A stretch of 36,399 nt of DNA from Flavobacteriaceae bacterium (GCA_947482805.1 CANKLK010000005.1:1-36399), one strand, 5' to 3'. Counted from the first letter of the stretch, positions 1 to 8,827 are shown. Numbers and translations are program-made. Notes: generated by a model not told the origin, from the sequence alone.

Positions 1-2381
1 GTAAATTCGTTCCTTGGTTTGCTAATGACAAACTCATAATTTGGAACAGCATTGCTTTCTTTTCCGTCAGCATAAAGTGATTGTGCCAAATAGAAATTGG
101 CTTTCAAAGCGTGAATTCCGTTTGGAAATTGGGAAATATAACCGGTCAAACTCGTAATAGCCTGCTTCGTATTGTTTTGCAAAAATTGCTTTTCAGCTCC
201 TTCATAAGTGTCGTTATCTAAATCGGCATCAGACACTTCAACGAAATCCAAAGTTCTCACCCAAGCCGCATATTCGTTTACTTTTCCGTTATCCATATAA
301 ACCAATCTTGCTGTAGAAACTGCTTCTAAAGCTTCGGGAGTTTTCGGATATTTAGCGGCAACTTCTTTGAATTTTGCGATAGCCGATTCATCTTTTTGTG
401 CGTTATAATAAATCAATCCCTGACGTAAAATTGCTTTTGAAGCAAACGAACCGTTTTTGAATTCGCTCAATAACTGGTCATACGTTTTAATTGCTAAATC
501 GGTTTTATTTTCGGTTACGTATGTATTCCCTAATTCGAACAAAGCATCATCACGATATTGTGAAGTTTTGAATTTTTGTAGAAACGAATTGAAGTCGTCA
601 ATTTTTTTGTCGGTTTTACCCACAAATCCGTAGCTCAACGCTTTTTGAAAAGCAGCATAATCGGCATCAATTCCTTTCATATCGATGGCTTTGTTGTAGG
701 CATCCATCGCGGGCCAATACTTAGCAGAAACAAATCGTGAATCTCCTAATCTTAGATAAGCATCATTCAAACGCACTATGTCATCTTTAGGACCATCAAC
801 ATATTTTTGAAAATAATTTCCGGCTTGATCGTACTCTTTTTGTTTAAAATAAGCGTAAGCAATATTGTAATTAATGTTCTTGTTTTCCGGAGTTGTTTTA
901 GCTTCAGCCAAACTTTCAAATTGTTTGAAACTCTGTAAAGCATCAATAAAATTATCTAGACCATACTCGGTCTCCCCTTTCCAGAATGTGGCACGAGCCG
1001 TTATTTTCTCATTTTTCTGATTGGCGATTGATTTCTTAAACATGCTCAATGCTTCCTGGTAATTTCCATCGGTATACAATTCAATTCCTCTATAAAACAA
1101 TACTTTTTGGTAAGCTACTTTGTTTTCAGGCGAATTGTTTTTTTCCAATAAGGTCAATGCATCTTTATAATTCTTAGAAGTGATATAAGAGTTAATCAAT
1201 AAAGTTTCAATTTCGGTTTTATTTGGAGAATTTGGGTATTTATTCAAAAACGAAGTCAAAACATCGGGTACGCTTTGAAATGAATTCCCGATTTCGTAAC
1301 TCAATTTAGCATAATTCAAATTGGCATCTTCTTGAATTTTTTTATCGAAATCCATTTCCGAAGCACTTTTGAAAGCGTTTAATGCTTGTTGTTTTTTATC
1401 GGTTTTGAAGTAGCATTCACCCAAATGATAATAAGCGTTTTGAGCTACCGAATCGTTTCCGTCAATGATTTTATTGAATTGAGATACCGCATTTTCATAA
1501 TCCTTTTGCATAAAATACGTATAACCTAATTGGTAAAAATCAGTATTAGTCCATTTACCTTTTTTACCTTTGTATTCTTTTAAATAAGGTAAAGCTTTGT
1601 CGTATTGCTGTAAATTAAAATAACTTTCCCCAATGATTTTGTTCAATTCTGATTTTTCGGAAGCATTCGATTTTGGCATGGCAGCAAGACCGGCATCAAT
1701 GGCTTTTTGGAAACTTCCTTCCTTGAAAGCCATATCTGCTTTAAAATAAGATAATTTATCCGAATACTTTTCTTCGCCTTCCACTTTTTGGAAATACTTA
1801 TTAGCCTCTTGATAATTGTTCCCTTCATATTGCATAAATCCTAAATAATAATTGGCTTGCGTTCCATATGCTTTAGAATTAATTACTTTATTAAAATAAT
1901 CGGCTGCTGTTTTTTTATCGCCTGCAGCGAAATATGCGTATCCTTTTTGGAAAGTATATTTTTCAGTTTGCTCATATGTCATCGCATTCTCATCGACTTT
2001 GTCAAAATATTGCAGCGCTTGAGGAAATTTTCCCTGTTCAAAATAATATTGCGCTACTTCGATGTAGGCTTGATTTGTTTTGGAACTTGTTGGATAATCC
2101 TTAATGAATTTTTCTATCAATTCATCCGCATTATTTTGGTTTAAATGAATGGCACAAATTCCGATATAATAAGCACAGTCAGACTGAACATCTTGTGAAT
2201 TATTGTTTTGCTTTACCTTTTCAAAAAGTATTTGAGCCGATTGATACTGCTTGTCTTTAAACAATTTAAACGCATTGTCAAATTCTGACAAACTATTAGT
2301 ATAAATGGCGGATTGCTGTGCTGAAATTTGGGGTATTCCAGCTATAAAAAAGAGAAAAAATAACATTAAAACGTTGCGCAT
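1..2381 (-). CDS. Large secreted tetratricopeptide-repeat protein (3' end outside window)
   Basis: An open frame runs from the ATG at 2381 to the window edge without a stop, giving at least 793 residues. The first 21 or so residues form a signal peptide (basic start, phenylalanine/leucine-rich core, ending ISAQ), so the protein is exported. The rest is a chain of TPR-like helical pairs, with typical spots such as YYLGFMQYEGNNYQEA and AYYHLGECYFKTDKKQQAL, many of them in the tol-pal/YbgF-like spacing. Such TPR proteins are scaffolds for protein-protein contacts in the periplasm or at the outer membrane. No enzyme motif is seen. A perfect TATTTTTG element lies about 20 bases upstream on the minus strand. 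The specific partner cannot be named from sequence. Confidence 0.85.
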   Translation of the reverse strand, partial: MRNVLMLFFLFFIAGIPQISAQQSAIYTNSLSEFDNAFKLFKDKQYQSAQILFEKVKQNNNSQDVQSDCAYYIGICAIHLNQNNADELIEKFIKDYPTSSKTNQAYIEVAQYYFEQGKFPQALQYFDKVDENAMTYEQTEKYTFQKGYAYFAAGDKKTAADYFNKVINSKAYGTQANYYLGFMQYEGNNYQEANKYFQKVEGEEKYSDKLSYFKADMAFKEGSFQKAIDAGLAAMPKSNASEKSELNKIIGESYFNLQQYDKALPYLKEYKGKKGKWTNTDFYQLGYTYFMQKDYENAVSQFNKIIDGNDSVAQNAYYHLGECYFKTDKKQQALNAFKSASEMDFDKKIQEDANLNYAKLSYEIGNSFQSVPDVLTSFLNKYPNSPNKTEIETLLINSYITSKNYKDALTLLEKNNSPENKVAYQKVLFYRGIELYTDGNYQEALSMFKKSIANQKNEKITARATFWKGETEYGLDNFIDALQSFKQFESLAEAKTTPENKNINYNIAYAYFKQKEYDQAGNYFQKYVDGPKDDIVRLNDAYLRLGDSRFVSAKYWPAMDAYNKAIDMKGIDADYAAFQKALSYGFVGKTDKKIDDFNSFLQKFKTSQYRDDALFELGNTYVTENKTDLAIKTYDQLLSEFKNGSFASKAILRQGLIYYNAQKDESAIAKFKEVAAKYPKTPEALEAVSTARLVYMDNGKVNEYAAWVRTLDFVEVSDADLDNDTYEGAEKQFLQNNTKQAITSLTGYISQFPNGIHALKANFYLAQSLYADGKESNAVPNYEFVISKPRNEF

Positions 2382-2401
2382 GGTTTTTATTTTAATTTAT
2401 T

Positions 2402-2409
2402 CAAAAATA
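2402..2409 (-). promoter_or_regulatory. -7 promoter element of the TPR gene
   Basis: Read on the minus strand this is TATTTTTG, a perfect match to the Bacteroidota -7 consensus TAnnTTTG, 20 bases upstream of the ATG at 2381. I see no clear TTG at the -33 position, so only the -7 box is claimed. Confidence 0.45.
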
Positions 2410-2473
2410 GTATCCTAAAGCCTATAACGTAAAAACAGCTTCATTTATTATAAACATTGTTGTAAACAATTTG

Positions 2474-2508
2474 ATTTAGGATTTAGGATTTGGGATTTAG
2501 GATTTTTA
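2474..2508. repeat. Tandem 7-bp repeat (ATTTAGG) upstream of ftsE
   Basis: Units in exact 7-bp register are ATTTAGG, ATTTAGG, ATTTGGG, ATTTAGG and a decayed ATTTTTA. The variant third unit supplies the TTTG that sits at the -33 position of the candidate ftsE promoter. Confidence 0.75.
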
Positions 2509-2521
2509 TTTGCTATTTTTA
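2489..2521 (+). promoter_or_regulatory. Candidate ftsE promoter
   Basis: TTTG at 2489-2492 (counting the T run before GG) is followed after about 21 bases by TATTTTTA at 2514-2521, one base off the TAnnTTTG consensus. Spacing fits the 19-21 bases known for Bacteroidota promoters. The ATG follows 19 bases later. Confidence 0.4.
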
Positions 2522-2540
2522 CCCAATAAACTAATTACCC

Positions 2541-3224
2541 ATGTCAGAAACTGTTTTATCTCTAAAAAATGTAACGATTTACCAAGAAAATAGAGTGATT
2601 TTATCACAAATAAATCTTGAAGTTAAAGAAGGTGAATTCCTTTATATTATTGGTAAAACCGGAACTGGTAAAAGTAGTTTTATGAAAACACTTTATGGTG
2701 ATTTGCCTCTAACAGAAGGTTCGGGAAATATTGTTGGCTATGATTTATTAAATCTGAAAGAAAATGACATACCATTTTTGAGAAGAAAAATAGGGATTGT
2801 TTTTCAGGATTTTCAATTATTGCCTGACAGAAATGTAAACGAGAACATGTTGTTTGTATTAAAAGCAACAGGCTGGACAGACAAAACTGAAATGCAGGTT
2901 AAAATTGATGATGTTTTGCAACGTGTTGGCATGGCCGGTCTGACGAATAAAATGCCTCACCAACTTTCAGGAGGAGAGCAACAAAGAGTGGCTATTGCCC
3001 GTGCTTTATTGAATGATCCTGAATTAATCTTAGCCGATGAACCAACCGGAAATCTAGATCCACAAACGAGTGCTGAAGTTTTGGGCGTTTTGAAAAAAAT
3101 TAATGAAAACGGAAAAACAGTTATTATTGCCACACATGATTATGCTGTGATTATGAAATTCCCGGCTAAGACACTGAAATGCGAAGACAATACTATTTTT
3201 GAAGTGGTTCAAAAAACGGTTTAA
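2541..3224 (+). CDS. ftsE: FtsE-type ABC transporter ATP-binding protein
   Basis: A 227-residue ABC ATPase of the FtsE/LolD/MacB type. Visible motifs are Walker [10 protein letters not shown] (38-46), Q-loop Q89, signature LSGGEQQ (142-148), Walker B LILADEP (162-168) and the switch histidine H199. In the FtsEX complex the protein uses ATP hydrolysis on the cytoplasmic face of the membrane to control peptidoglycan hydrolases during division. No permease gene (ftsX) is adjacent: the left neighbour is a TPR protein and the right neighbour a glycan gene on the other strand. The last 32 bases overlap the 3' end of that convergent gene. The FtsE name rests on length and overall similarity; another MacB/LolD-type ATPase is possible. 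Confidence 0.85.
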   Translation: MSETVLSLKNVTIYQENRVILSQINLEVKEGEFLYIIGKTGTGKSSFMKTLYGDLPLTEGSGNIVGYDLLNLKENDIPFLRRKIGIVFQDFQLLPDRNVNENMLFVLKATGWTDKTEMQVKIDDVLQRVGMAGLTNKMPHQLSGGEQQRVAIARALLNDPELILADEPTGNLDPQTSAEVLGVLKKINENGKTVIIATHDYAVIMKFPAKTLKCEDNTIFEVVQKTV

Positions 3225-4452
3225 GTCGTTTTTTTTCTGATAAAAACTTAGCCAAAAGTAAGATTACAAAAGGAAAAGTCACGAGGTGAAATCTATCGCC
3301 CTGACCACAGGAAATTCCCGATAAAATTATAATATACAAAATAAAGAAAGCTACAAAAAAAGTAGCTTTTCTTTGTTTATAACCTTTATATAAAAACATG
3401 GCTGACAGCAAAATGGCCAACACTGTGAAGATTCTGTTCTGCCATTTGGTAATACTAAAAATAAGTTCTTTCCAAAAAGGAAAATCGCTCTTGTTCTCAT
3501 AATTCTTTAAATCTTCTATGCAGGCATTTCCGGTTTTGGAATTCTCTATTACATCAGAAAAATAGGCTTTCACCAGATTTGGGAAATTAGTCTTGATTTG
3601 ATGTTTTAAATCTTCTAATGCTGCTTTCTTCTGGTCTGTAAAGTCCAAACCAAATAAATATTCTGCTCTTGGATTGTTGATTTGCTCGTATTCTTTTCCG
3701 TTTTTATAACATTCGGCTTTGCTGCATATATAATTATGATAGGTTACACCATCAATATAACTAATTGTAAAATCACCATATTGCACCTTCATTCCCACAA
3801 CCTGAATCACTATCATCAACAAACTTCCATAAAGAAAAATCATGGTTTTATGCTTGTAGTTCTTCAAAATTTCTTTGATAAAAAACAACAGCATAAAAAT
3901 CCCAAAAAACTTAGCTCCGGGTTTTATGAGCATGCTCGATAATACTAGCGATAAGAATAAAGATAAATACCAGAACTTACCTGTTTTATAATATTGGAAC
4001 AATAAATAAAAAGCAAGAATGGTAAAAAAAACAAATATATTTTCAGTCAGTAAATGATAATTCAAAATAATATTTCCCAGAATAAAGAAAGGTAGCATTG
4101 CAAACCAAAAAGCTACTTTTTCTTTGAAAAAACTCTTCAAAATTTCAAATAAAATAATGGAAGTTCCCAGCCAAGAAAATACATTTACCACAAAACTCCA
4201 TTCGAAAATACCGGCATCAGAACTTCCAAATAAATAGGGAATTCCTGTGATAAATGCCATTAACATCGGACGGTAATAATGCCCTGTAAATTTCAGATAC
4301 ATTTTTTGTGCTGACTCTAAATAGTTAGAACAATCAGGATAAATCAGCGTTTGTTTGTCTAATTGCAATAGAAAGTTCAACAGTTCCAAACAACACAAAC
4401 CCACAAAAATGATTAGAAAATGGTATTTATATTTAATTAAAAAAGACTTCAT
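3193..4452 (-). CDS. Multi-pass membrane protein, GT-C glycosyltransferase-like
   Basis: A 419-residue protein with about 9-11 hydrophobic segments spread over its whole length. It has an early soluble loop holding an acidic motif (YPDCSNYLESAQ, D40) and GHYYRP, the arrangement seen in GT-C/GT39-like lipid-sugar glycosyltransferases, where the Asp of the first outer loop is catalytic. A larger polar loop near 230-330 carries several cysteines. I infer transfer of a sugar from a polyprenyl-phosphate donor on the outer face of the inner membrane; the acceptor is unknown. The gene starts at an ATG sharing its A with the TGA of the upstream oxygenase gene, so the two are translationally coupled. 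Its last 32 bases overlap convergent ftsE. Confidence 0.7.
   Translation of the reverse strand: MKSFLIKYKYHFLIIFVGLCCLELLNFLLQLDKQTLIYPDCSNYLESAQKMYLKFTGHYYRPMLMAFITGIPYLFGSSDAGIFEWSFVVNVFSWLGTSIILFEILKSFFKEKVAFWFAMLPFFILGNIILNYHLLTENIFVFFTILAFYLLFQYYKTGKFWYLSLFLSLVLSSMLIKPGAKFFGIFMLLFFIKEILKNYKHKTMIFLYGSLLMIVIQVVGMKVQYGDFTISYIDGVTYHNYICSKAECYKNGKEYEQINNPRAEYLFGLDFTDQKKAALEDLKHQIKTNFPNLVKAYFSDVIENSKTGNACIEDLKNYENKSDFPFWKELIFSITKWQNRIFTVLAILLSAMFLYKGYKQRKATFFVAFFILYIIILSGISCGQGDRFHLVTFPFVILLLAKFLSEKKRLKPFFEPLQK
3211..3236. terminator. Short bidirectional terminator at overlapping 3' ends
   Basis: Arms AAAAAACG (3211-3218) and CGTTTTTT (3227-3234) enclose an 8-base loop that contains the end of ftsE. 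A T run follows on both strands, so it could end transcription of ftsE and of the convergent membrane protein gene. The stem is AT-rich and weak. Confidence 0.4.
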
Positions 4453-5273
4453 CAGTGTTTGTCCTTTTTATAAACATGCGGATTTTCTTTGACTCCTTTT
4501 TTGAATATTTTTCGCAAAGTCATTCTTAAAAAAGTATCAAGTTGCAAAACCAAATCAGAAAATTTATTTTCAGGACGACCACGAAAAGAAGTCACGTGAA
4601 ATCGATCTGAATCCTGCAAAGGTTCATTCGCAAAATAATAATTAGAAACGCAGCGTCGATAATCATCAAAAACAATAGGCGAAACCGAATGCAATGAATT
4701 ATTATGCGTTTCCATCACAACCAATCGGTTGAATTTACTGTGGATAGTTATTTGTTTCTGAATTAAACCATTTGGCCATAGTTCCAAATTCCCTCCGTTT
4801 GTTTCTCCCCAATTTGGTGTAACATAATACAACAAATTTAACACGCGCCATAAGTTGCGGTCTTTGTCATGCGAATTGTCTAAATGTGGGTTCAGAAACT
4901 GTTTCTTTCCCATCATAGAAATCCCACCGGCATATAGATTTTGGTCGGGAATTGGGTTTTTTATGTTGCATATTTCACCAACAACCATCACTACCCTCTC
5001 GTCTTGAAAAGCATAGATTATTTCCTCTAACAACGGATGATACAAATTCATTTGAGCTGCCACATACTTGTCTTCGCGTAGGCTTTTCTTCAAAACCATT
5101 TGTTCCGGATTTGGAAAAACAGCGAGTATTTGCAATGCAATATCATTGGGCAACAAATCATCTAGAAAAAAATAACCAATACTCGAATCTGAATTCTGAA
5201 ATTCAGTCTTGAGTCGTTCCTTTTCAGAAACAAGTCGGTCAAAAATCAGCGTTGCTAATTCTATTCGGTTCAT
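4452..5273 (-). CDS. 2-oxoglutarate/Fe(II)-dependent oxygenase (prolyl 4-hydroxylase-like)
   Basis: A 273-residue protein with the iron-binding facial triad of the superfamily: H130 and D132 in NPHLDNSHD, and distal H195 in NNSLHSVSP. The 2-oxoglutarate-binding arginine follows (R206 or R207 in DDYRRCVS). The strand pattern LNLLYYVTPNW...GGNLELWPNG is typical of the 2OG-FeII_Oxy double-stranded beta-helix. Such enzymes hydroxylate a protein side chain or small molecule with O2 and 2-oxoglutarate in the cytoplasm. The C-terminal 50 residues are basic. The gene is translationally coupled (TGATG) to a GT-C-like membrane protein and borders glycosyltransferases, so I infer a role in modifying a glycan or its carrier; the substrate cannot be read from sequence. 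Confidence 0.8.
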   Translation of the reverse strand: MNRIELATLIFDRLVSEKERLKTEFQNSDSSIGYFFLDDLLPNDIALQILAVFPNPEQMVLKKSLREDKYVAAQMNLYHPLLEEIIYAFQDERVVMVVGEICNIKNPIPDQNLYAGGISMMGKKQFLNPHLDNSHDKDRNLWRVLNLLYYVTPNWGETNGGNLELWPNGLIQKQITIHSKFNRLVVMETHNNSLHSVSPIVFDDYRRCVSNYYFANEPLQDSDRFHVTSFRGRPENKFSDLVLQLDTFLRMTLRKIFKKGVKENPHVYKKDKH

Positions 5274-5336
5274 AAGGTTAGAATTGTAAAAAAAAACATT
5301 TTCTTTGTAAATATATTATTTAATTCTGTTTTCTGA

Positions 5337-6233
5337 ATGATTTCGATTCTAATTCCGACGTACAATTATAACACCTTGCCTTTGGTAGAAGAACTGTGTC
5401 GTCAGACTTTATCAGAAAGCCTTGAATTTGAAATTATTGTGGCCGATGACGCATCACCAATTAACGAAAATACGGAAATCAATGCTAAAATAAATCAGAT
5501 TACAAACTGCCGGTTTTTGCGAAATGAAGTTAATCTCGGTCGTGGCCAAAATAGAAATGCTTTGATTCAAAAAGCAAAATACGATTGGGTTTTACTGATG
5601 GATTGTGACACTTTTCCTAAAGACAAAAATTTTATCAGTAACTATATTGAAAGTATAAAAAATAGGGTTGAGAAAGTAATTTTTGGAGGCATTATCTATT
5701 ACAATGAAAAACCAAAAGACGACGAAATGCTACGATGGATTTTTGGCAAAAGCAGAGAAGATATTCCTTTGATTAAGAGACTTGCCAATCCTTTTCATTA
5801 TACTTTAATTTCAAATATTTTGGTACAGAAAGACATCCTACTTAAACATCCGTTTGACAGTGAAATTTTTAATTATGGTTATGAAGATATTGTTTTTATT
5901 CTGGGTTTAAAAAGAGAACAGATTGCCATTGCCCACATAGAAAATTCGGCCTATCATCTGAATTTGGAAAAATCAGCAATTTTCTTGGAAAAATTCCACA
6001 GTTCATTACAAAATCTAAAATTGGTCTTAGATAAAAATATCATTAACCCTGAAGATACAGCTTTAACAAAAACATACATGAATTTAAAACGGTTGTATTT
6101 GGTAAAAGCTGTAGCTTTTGGATTTAAAATAGTTAAAAACTCTTTTACCAAAAATTTACTCTCAAAAAATCCTTCACTATTCATCTTTGACCTGTATCGA
6201 TTGGGTTATTTTTGTCAAATAAATTCTCGTTAA
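5337..6233 (+). CDS. Family 2 glycosyltransferase
   Basis: A 298-residue GT-A fold enzyme. The N-terminus MISILIPTYNYN, the nucleotide-binding VADDAS (about 35-40) and the metal-binding DCD (89-91 in LLMDCDTFP) are the GT2 signatures. A later acidic stretch, NYGYEDIVF (about 179-187), is likely the acceptor-side ED motif. It should transfer a sugar from a nucleotide donor to a growing glycan at the cytoplasmic face of the inner membrane; donor and linkage cannot be told. The stop TAA shares its last A with the ATG of the next glycosyltransferase, so the two form a coupled pair. It is divergent from the oxygenase gene, with a 63-base gap. Confidence 0.88.
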   Translation: MISILIPTYNYNTLPLVEELCRQTLSESLEFEIIVADDASPINENTEINAKINQITNCRFLRNEVNLGRGQNRNALIQKAKYDWVLLMDCDTFPKDKNFISNYIESIKNRVEKVIFGGIIYYNEKPKDDEMLRWIFGKSREDIPLIKRLANPFHYTLISNILVQKDILLKHPFDSEIFNYGYEDIVFILGLKREQIAIAHIENSAYHLNLEKSAIFLEKFHSSLQNLKLVLDKNIINPEDTALTKTYMNLKRLYLVKAVAFGFKIVKNSFTKNLLSKNPSLFIFDLYRLGYFCQINSR

Positions 6234-7144
6234 TGCCTTATTTTTCAATAGTCATACCGGTTTATAACAAAGAAAAATTTGTTGTCAAAACAATAGAAAG
6301 TGTTTTGAGCCAGACATTTACTGACTATGAAATAATCATTGTAAATGATGGTTCAACCGATCAAAGCGAAGCCAAAATTTCACCATTTAAAGACAACCGA
6401 ATTCAATATTATTCAAAAAAAAATGAAGGAGTTGCTCTAGCTAGAAACTTCGGAATAGAAAAAGCAACCGCTGATTATATTTGCTTCCTAGATGCAGATG
6501 ATTATTGGCACCCCACCTTTTTAGAAACGATGCAACGCTATAGTTCAGAACTTCCTGAACAAAAAGTTTTTGCTGCTGCTATAGAAATTGAAACCAAAAA
6601 CAAAACCATTCCGGCCCACTATTCTATTCCGTCAACATCAGATTTTGAAATAGTGAATTTCTTTGATGCCAGCCAAAAAGAATGTGTCTTGTGGACATCG
6701 AGTGCATGCATTCACAAAAGTGTTTTTGAGAAAGTCGGCGACTTTGACACCAAAATAAAGCACGGTGAAGACACTGAATTGTGGATTAGAATTGGGCTAC
6801 AATTCCCAATTGTTTTTATACGCAAAATACTGGCGCGCTATGTTTATGACGAGAAAAGCATTTCTCGAAATTCAAACTATTATTTTGAGCAATATACTTT
6901 CGATAAATATAGCTTAGAAGAAAAGAAAAATCCGGCGTTGAAAAAATATATGGATTTAAATCGGTTTTCGGCTGTGATAAAGTGCCGACTCAATGGAGAA
7001 TGGAGAATAGCAATCGATATAGAATCAGAGATTGATTTAAAAAATCTTAACTTTAAAAAAAGGGTTTTATTGGAACTACCTCCAATAATAGTAAAAGTGC
7101 TAATCGGTGTTCAACGAATTTTAGGAAATTCCGTTTTTAGATAA
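6233..7144 (+). CDS. Family 2 glycosyltransferase
   Basis: A 303-residue GT2 enzyme. It begins MPYFSIVIPVYNKE, has the nucleotide-binding VNDGSTD (38-44), the DADD metal site (87-90) and a later KHGEDTELW acceptor motif. I chose the ATG at 6233, which overlaps the stop of the previous gene as TAATG; a TTG further upstream at 6212 would add seven residues inside the previous gene and is less likely. It probably acts after or before the preceding GT2 in building the same repeat unit. Its last 24 bases overlap the 3' end of the convergent ketoisomerase gene. Confidence 0.9.
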   Translation: MPYFSIVIPVYNKEKFVVKTIESVLSQTFTDYEIIIVNDGSTDQSEAKISPFKDNRIQYYSKKNEGVALARNFGIEKATADYICFLDADDYWHPTFLETMQRYSSELPEQKVFAAAIEIETKNKTIPAHYSIPSTSDFEIVNFFDASQKECVLWTSSACIHKSVFEKVGDFDTKIKHGEDTELWIRIGLQFPIVFIRKILARYVYDEKSISRNSNYYFEQYTFDKYSLEEKKNPALKKYMDLNRFSAVIKCRLNGEWRIAIDIESEIDLKNLNFKKRVLLELPPIIVKVLIGVQRILGNSVFR

Positions 7145-7534
7145 TTTGAAATCTTCAAAATCACGGATATAATCCTCCTCTGAAAAAACATCAGATGCTA
7201 AAACCAAACAAACCGAACCCGAAGAAAAGTTCTCAAGTTCCCGCCAAATACCATTTGGAATCAGTAACCCCACGTTGGGCTTATTCAATGTAACTGTTTT
7301 TTGTTCGCTTCCGTCATTTACAATCACATCAAAACTCCCGCTCAACGCTACCAAAAGTTCCTGGCAATCTTTATGCGAATGCCCACCACGTGTACCGCCG
7401 CTCGGAATATCATAAAGATAATAAACACGCTTCATTTCAAATGGAACCGCATTTCCTTCTATAACAGAAAGGTTGCCTCGTGTATCGTGCACTTTAGCAA
7501 TATCAATAATCTGAACGTCGTTTATGTTTGTCAT
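7121..7534 (-). CDS. fdtA: FdtA/QdtA-type dTDP-4-keto-6-deoxyglucose 3,4-ketoisomerase
   Basis: A 137-residue cupin of the WxcM-like family. The motif RGGHSHKDCQE carries the two histidines used in FdtA/QdtA catalysis, and the C-terminal SEEDYIRDFEDF is a family hallmark. The enzyme moves the keto group of dTDP-4-keto-6-deoxyglucose from C4 to C3, the step before transamination at C3. Whether the product is the galacto (FdtA) or gluco (QdtA) isomer is not clear from sequence. I chose the ATG at 7534, which forms an ATGA overlap with the upstream GT4 gene; an ATG at 7558 would add eight residues inside that gene. The partner aminotransferase lies 4 kb away at 11817-12926. Confidence 0.85.
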   Translation of the reverse strand: MTNINDVQIIDIAKVHDTRGNLSVIEGNAVPFEMKRVYYLYDIPSGGTRGGHSHKDCQELLVALSGSFDVIVNDGSEQKTVTLNKPNVGLLIPNGIWRELENFSSGSVCLVLASDVFSEEDYIRDFEDFKLSKNGIS

Positions 7535-8616
7535 TTTTCTGATAGTATTTGTTTCCATTGTTGCGCAATGGTTGTCAAAGATAAATGTTCTACACTTTTT
7601 AGCGCATTATTTTTACAATTTTGATACAGCTTTTCATTTTCAACCATGGTTTTTATCGCTTCAGACAAAAGAAAATCATCATGATTTGGAACAAATAATC
7701 CATTAACATTATTTTGGATGATTTCTTTTGGCCCGGTTTCGCAATCAACGGAAATTACTGGAGTTCCAACTGCCAATGATTCAATTATCGCCATCGGGAA
7801 TCCTTCAAAATAGCTTGTTAAAATGGTACATCTTGCATGCTGGATGTATGGCGTGATATTTTTTTGAAAAGGTAAAACCTGAACATAATTATTCAGTTGC
7901 AATGCTGCGATTTTAGTTAAAATAAAATCCTTGTCTGAACCATCACCAATAATGAGCAATTTGGTGCCATTTTCATAAACTTTTGATTTTGAAAACGCAT
8001 TCAACAATAAGCTGAAATTTTTAATTTTTTCTTCTAGTCTGCCAAAGAACAAAATGTATTTTTCAGGAATAGCGGCGGGTTTTTCGGCAACTTTTTCAGT
8101 AAAAACAATTGGATTATAAATGGTTTTTGTATTGGTGAATTGGTATTTGTTCTTAAGTTTTTCTTCTATTTCGCTTGACACACAAACTAATTTGGTTGCT
8201 TTCCCAAAAATATATTTTGCCCAAAAATCAGAATTCGTCAAGTACATTTCCAGATTAGAACTGTGTAAGAAATAATAGACTTTGCGGTTACCGTAAATCC
8301 ATTTGGTAAATAATTCTCTTAATATTGTTGGTCTGGAGCGATTGTCAATAATCATCTGAATATCATTTTTAGCAAGGTATTTTGCAATATATTTTCCTTT
8401 TTTTACAGCTCTGAAAATTCCTTTTTCTTTGGCAAACAGCTTACCTAAATTGACTAAAGTTCCTTTGTAATCATAATCAACATGATCCAGAATTATAATG
8501 TTATGGACTTCATAACCCAAGTCGTGTAGCATAAAACTCAACAAACCTGCAAAACGTTCAGCTCCGCCAACACCAAGTGAAGAGGAAACTATAGCAATTT
8601 TGTTGTTGTTTTTCAT
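7531..8616 (-). CDS. Family 4 glycosyltransferase
   Basis: A 361-residue GT-B enzyme. The N-terminal glycine-rich loop VGGAERFAG (16-24), the hinge-side FFGRLEEKIKNF and the C-terminal donor site EGFPMAIIESLAVGTPVI are the GT4 signatures. It transfers a nucleotide-activated sugar, with retention of configuration, during glycan repeat assembly. The stop overlaps the start of fdtA as ATGA, so the two are made together. It has its own promoter (TTG-N18-TATATTTG) 29-57 bases upstream. Confidence 0.9.
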   Translation of the reverse strand: MKNNNKIAIVSSSLGVGGAERFAGLLSFMLHDLGYEVHNIIILDHVDYDYKGTLVNLGKLFAKEKGIFRAVKKGKYIAKYLAKNDIQMIIDNRSRPTILRELFTKWIYGNRKVYYFLHSSNLEMYLTNSDFWAKYIFGKATKLVCVSSEIEEKLKNKYQFTNTKTIYNPIVFTEKVAEKPAAIPEKYILFFGRLEEKIKNFSLLLNAFSKSKVYENGTKLLIIGDGSDKDFILTKIAALQLNNYVQVLPFQKNITPYIQHARCTILTSYFEGFPMAIIESLAVGTPVISVDCETGPKEIIQNNVNGLFVPNHDDFLLSEAIKTMVENEKLYQNCKNNALKSVEHLSLTTIAQQWKQILSEK

Positions 8617-8644
8617 TTGTTACTTATATTGCATGGATATTTGT

Positions 8645-8673
8645 CAAATATAGAAATAACCTGTTTGGTGCAA
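8645..8673 (-). promoter_or_regulatory. Promoter of the GT4-fdtA unit
   Basis: On the minus strand TTG (8673-8671) is followed after 18 bases by TATATTTG (8652-8645), a perfect TAnnTTTG. The GT4 ATG is 29 bases downstream of the box. It lies outside the inverted repeat at 8703-8827. Confidence 0.55.
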
Positions 8674-8702
8674 TTATTTTAAACGCAAAAAAATACAAAA
8701 CA

Positions 8703-8827
8703 AACCACATAGAAACATAGAAAATAGGTTTATCTAGTTCAATTCTTGAATAAACATAGCTCTGTTTTATCTAAAAAAAAGTGAAACGCCTTCAAAAAAA
8801 TAGTAGAAACTATGTTTCTATGTGGTT
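8703..8827. repeat. 18-bp perfect inverted repeat between divergent glycosyltransferase genes
   Basis: The left arm AACCACATAGAAACATAG (8703-8720) is the exact reverse complement of the right arm at 8810-8827, with 89 bases between. Each arm holds a short repeated word (ACATAGAA twice on the left). The GT4 promoter lies outside it on the left, and the ATG of the right-hand gene is 19 bases beyond the right arm. It could be a hairpin-type interspersed element or the borders of an invertible segment. Confidence 0.85.

Noticed and set aside
3682..3942. Open frame opposite the GT-C-like gene (and similar frames opposite other genes)
   Set aside because: These are antisense shadows in AT-rich coding DNA, without promoter boxes, recognisable domains or plausible composition.
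6212..6232. TTG start extending the second GT2 gene by seven residues
   Set aside because: The ATG at 6233 overlaps the previous stop as TAATG and begins directly with the conserved GT2 N-terminus.
8703..8827. Insertion-sequence remnant
   Set aside because: No transposase fragment lies between or beside the arms and no flanking target duplication was found, so only an inverted repeat is claimed.
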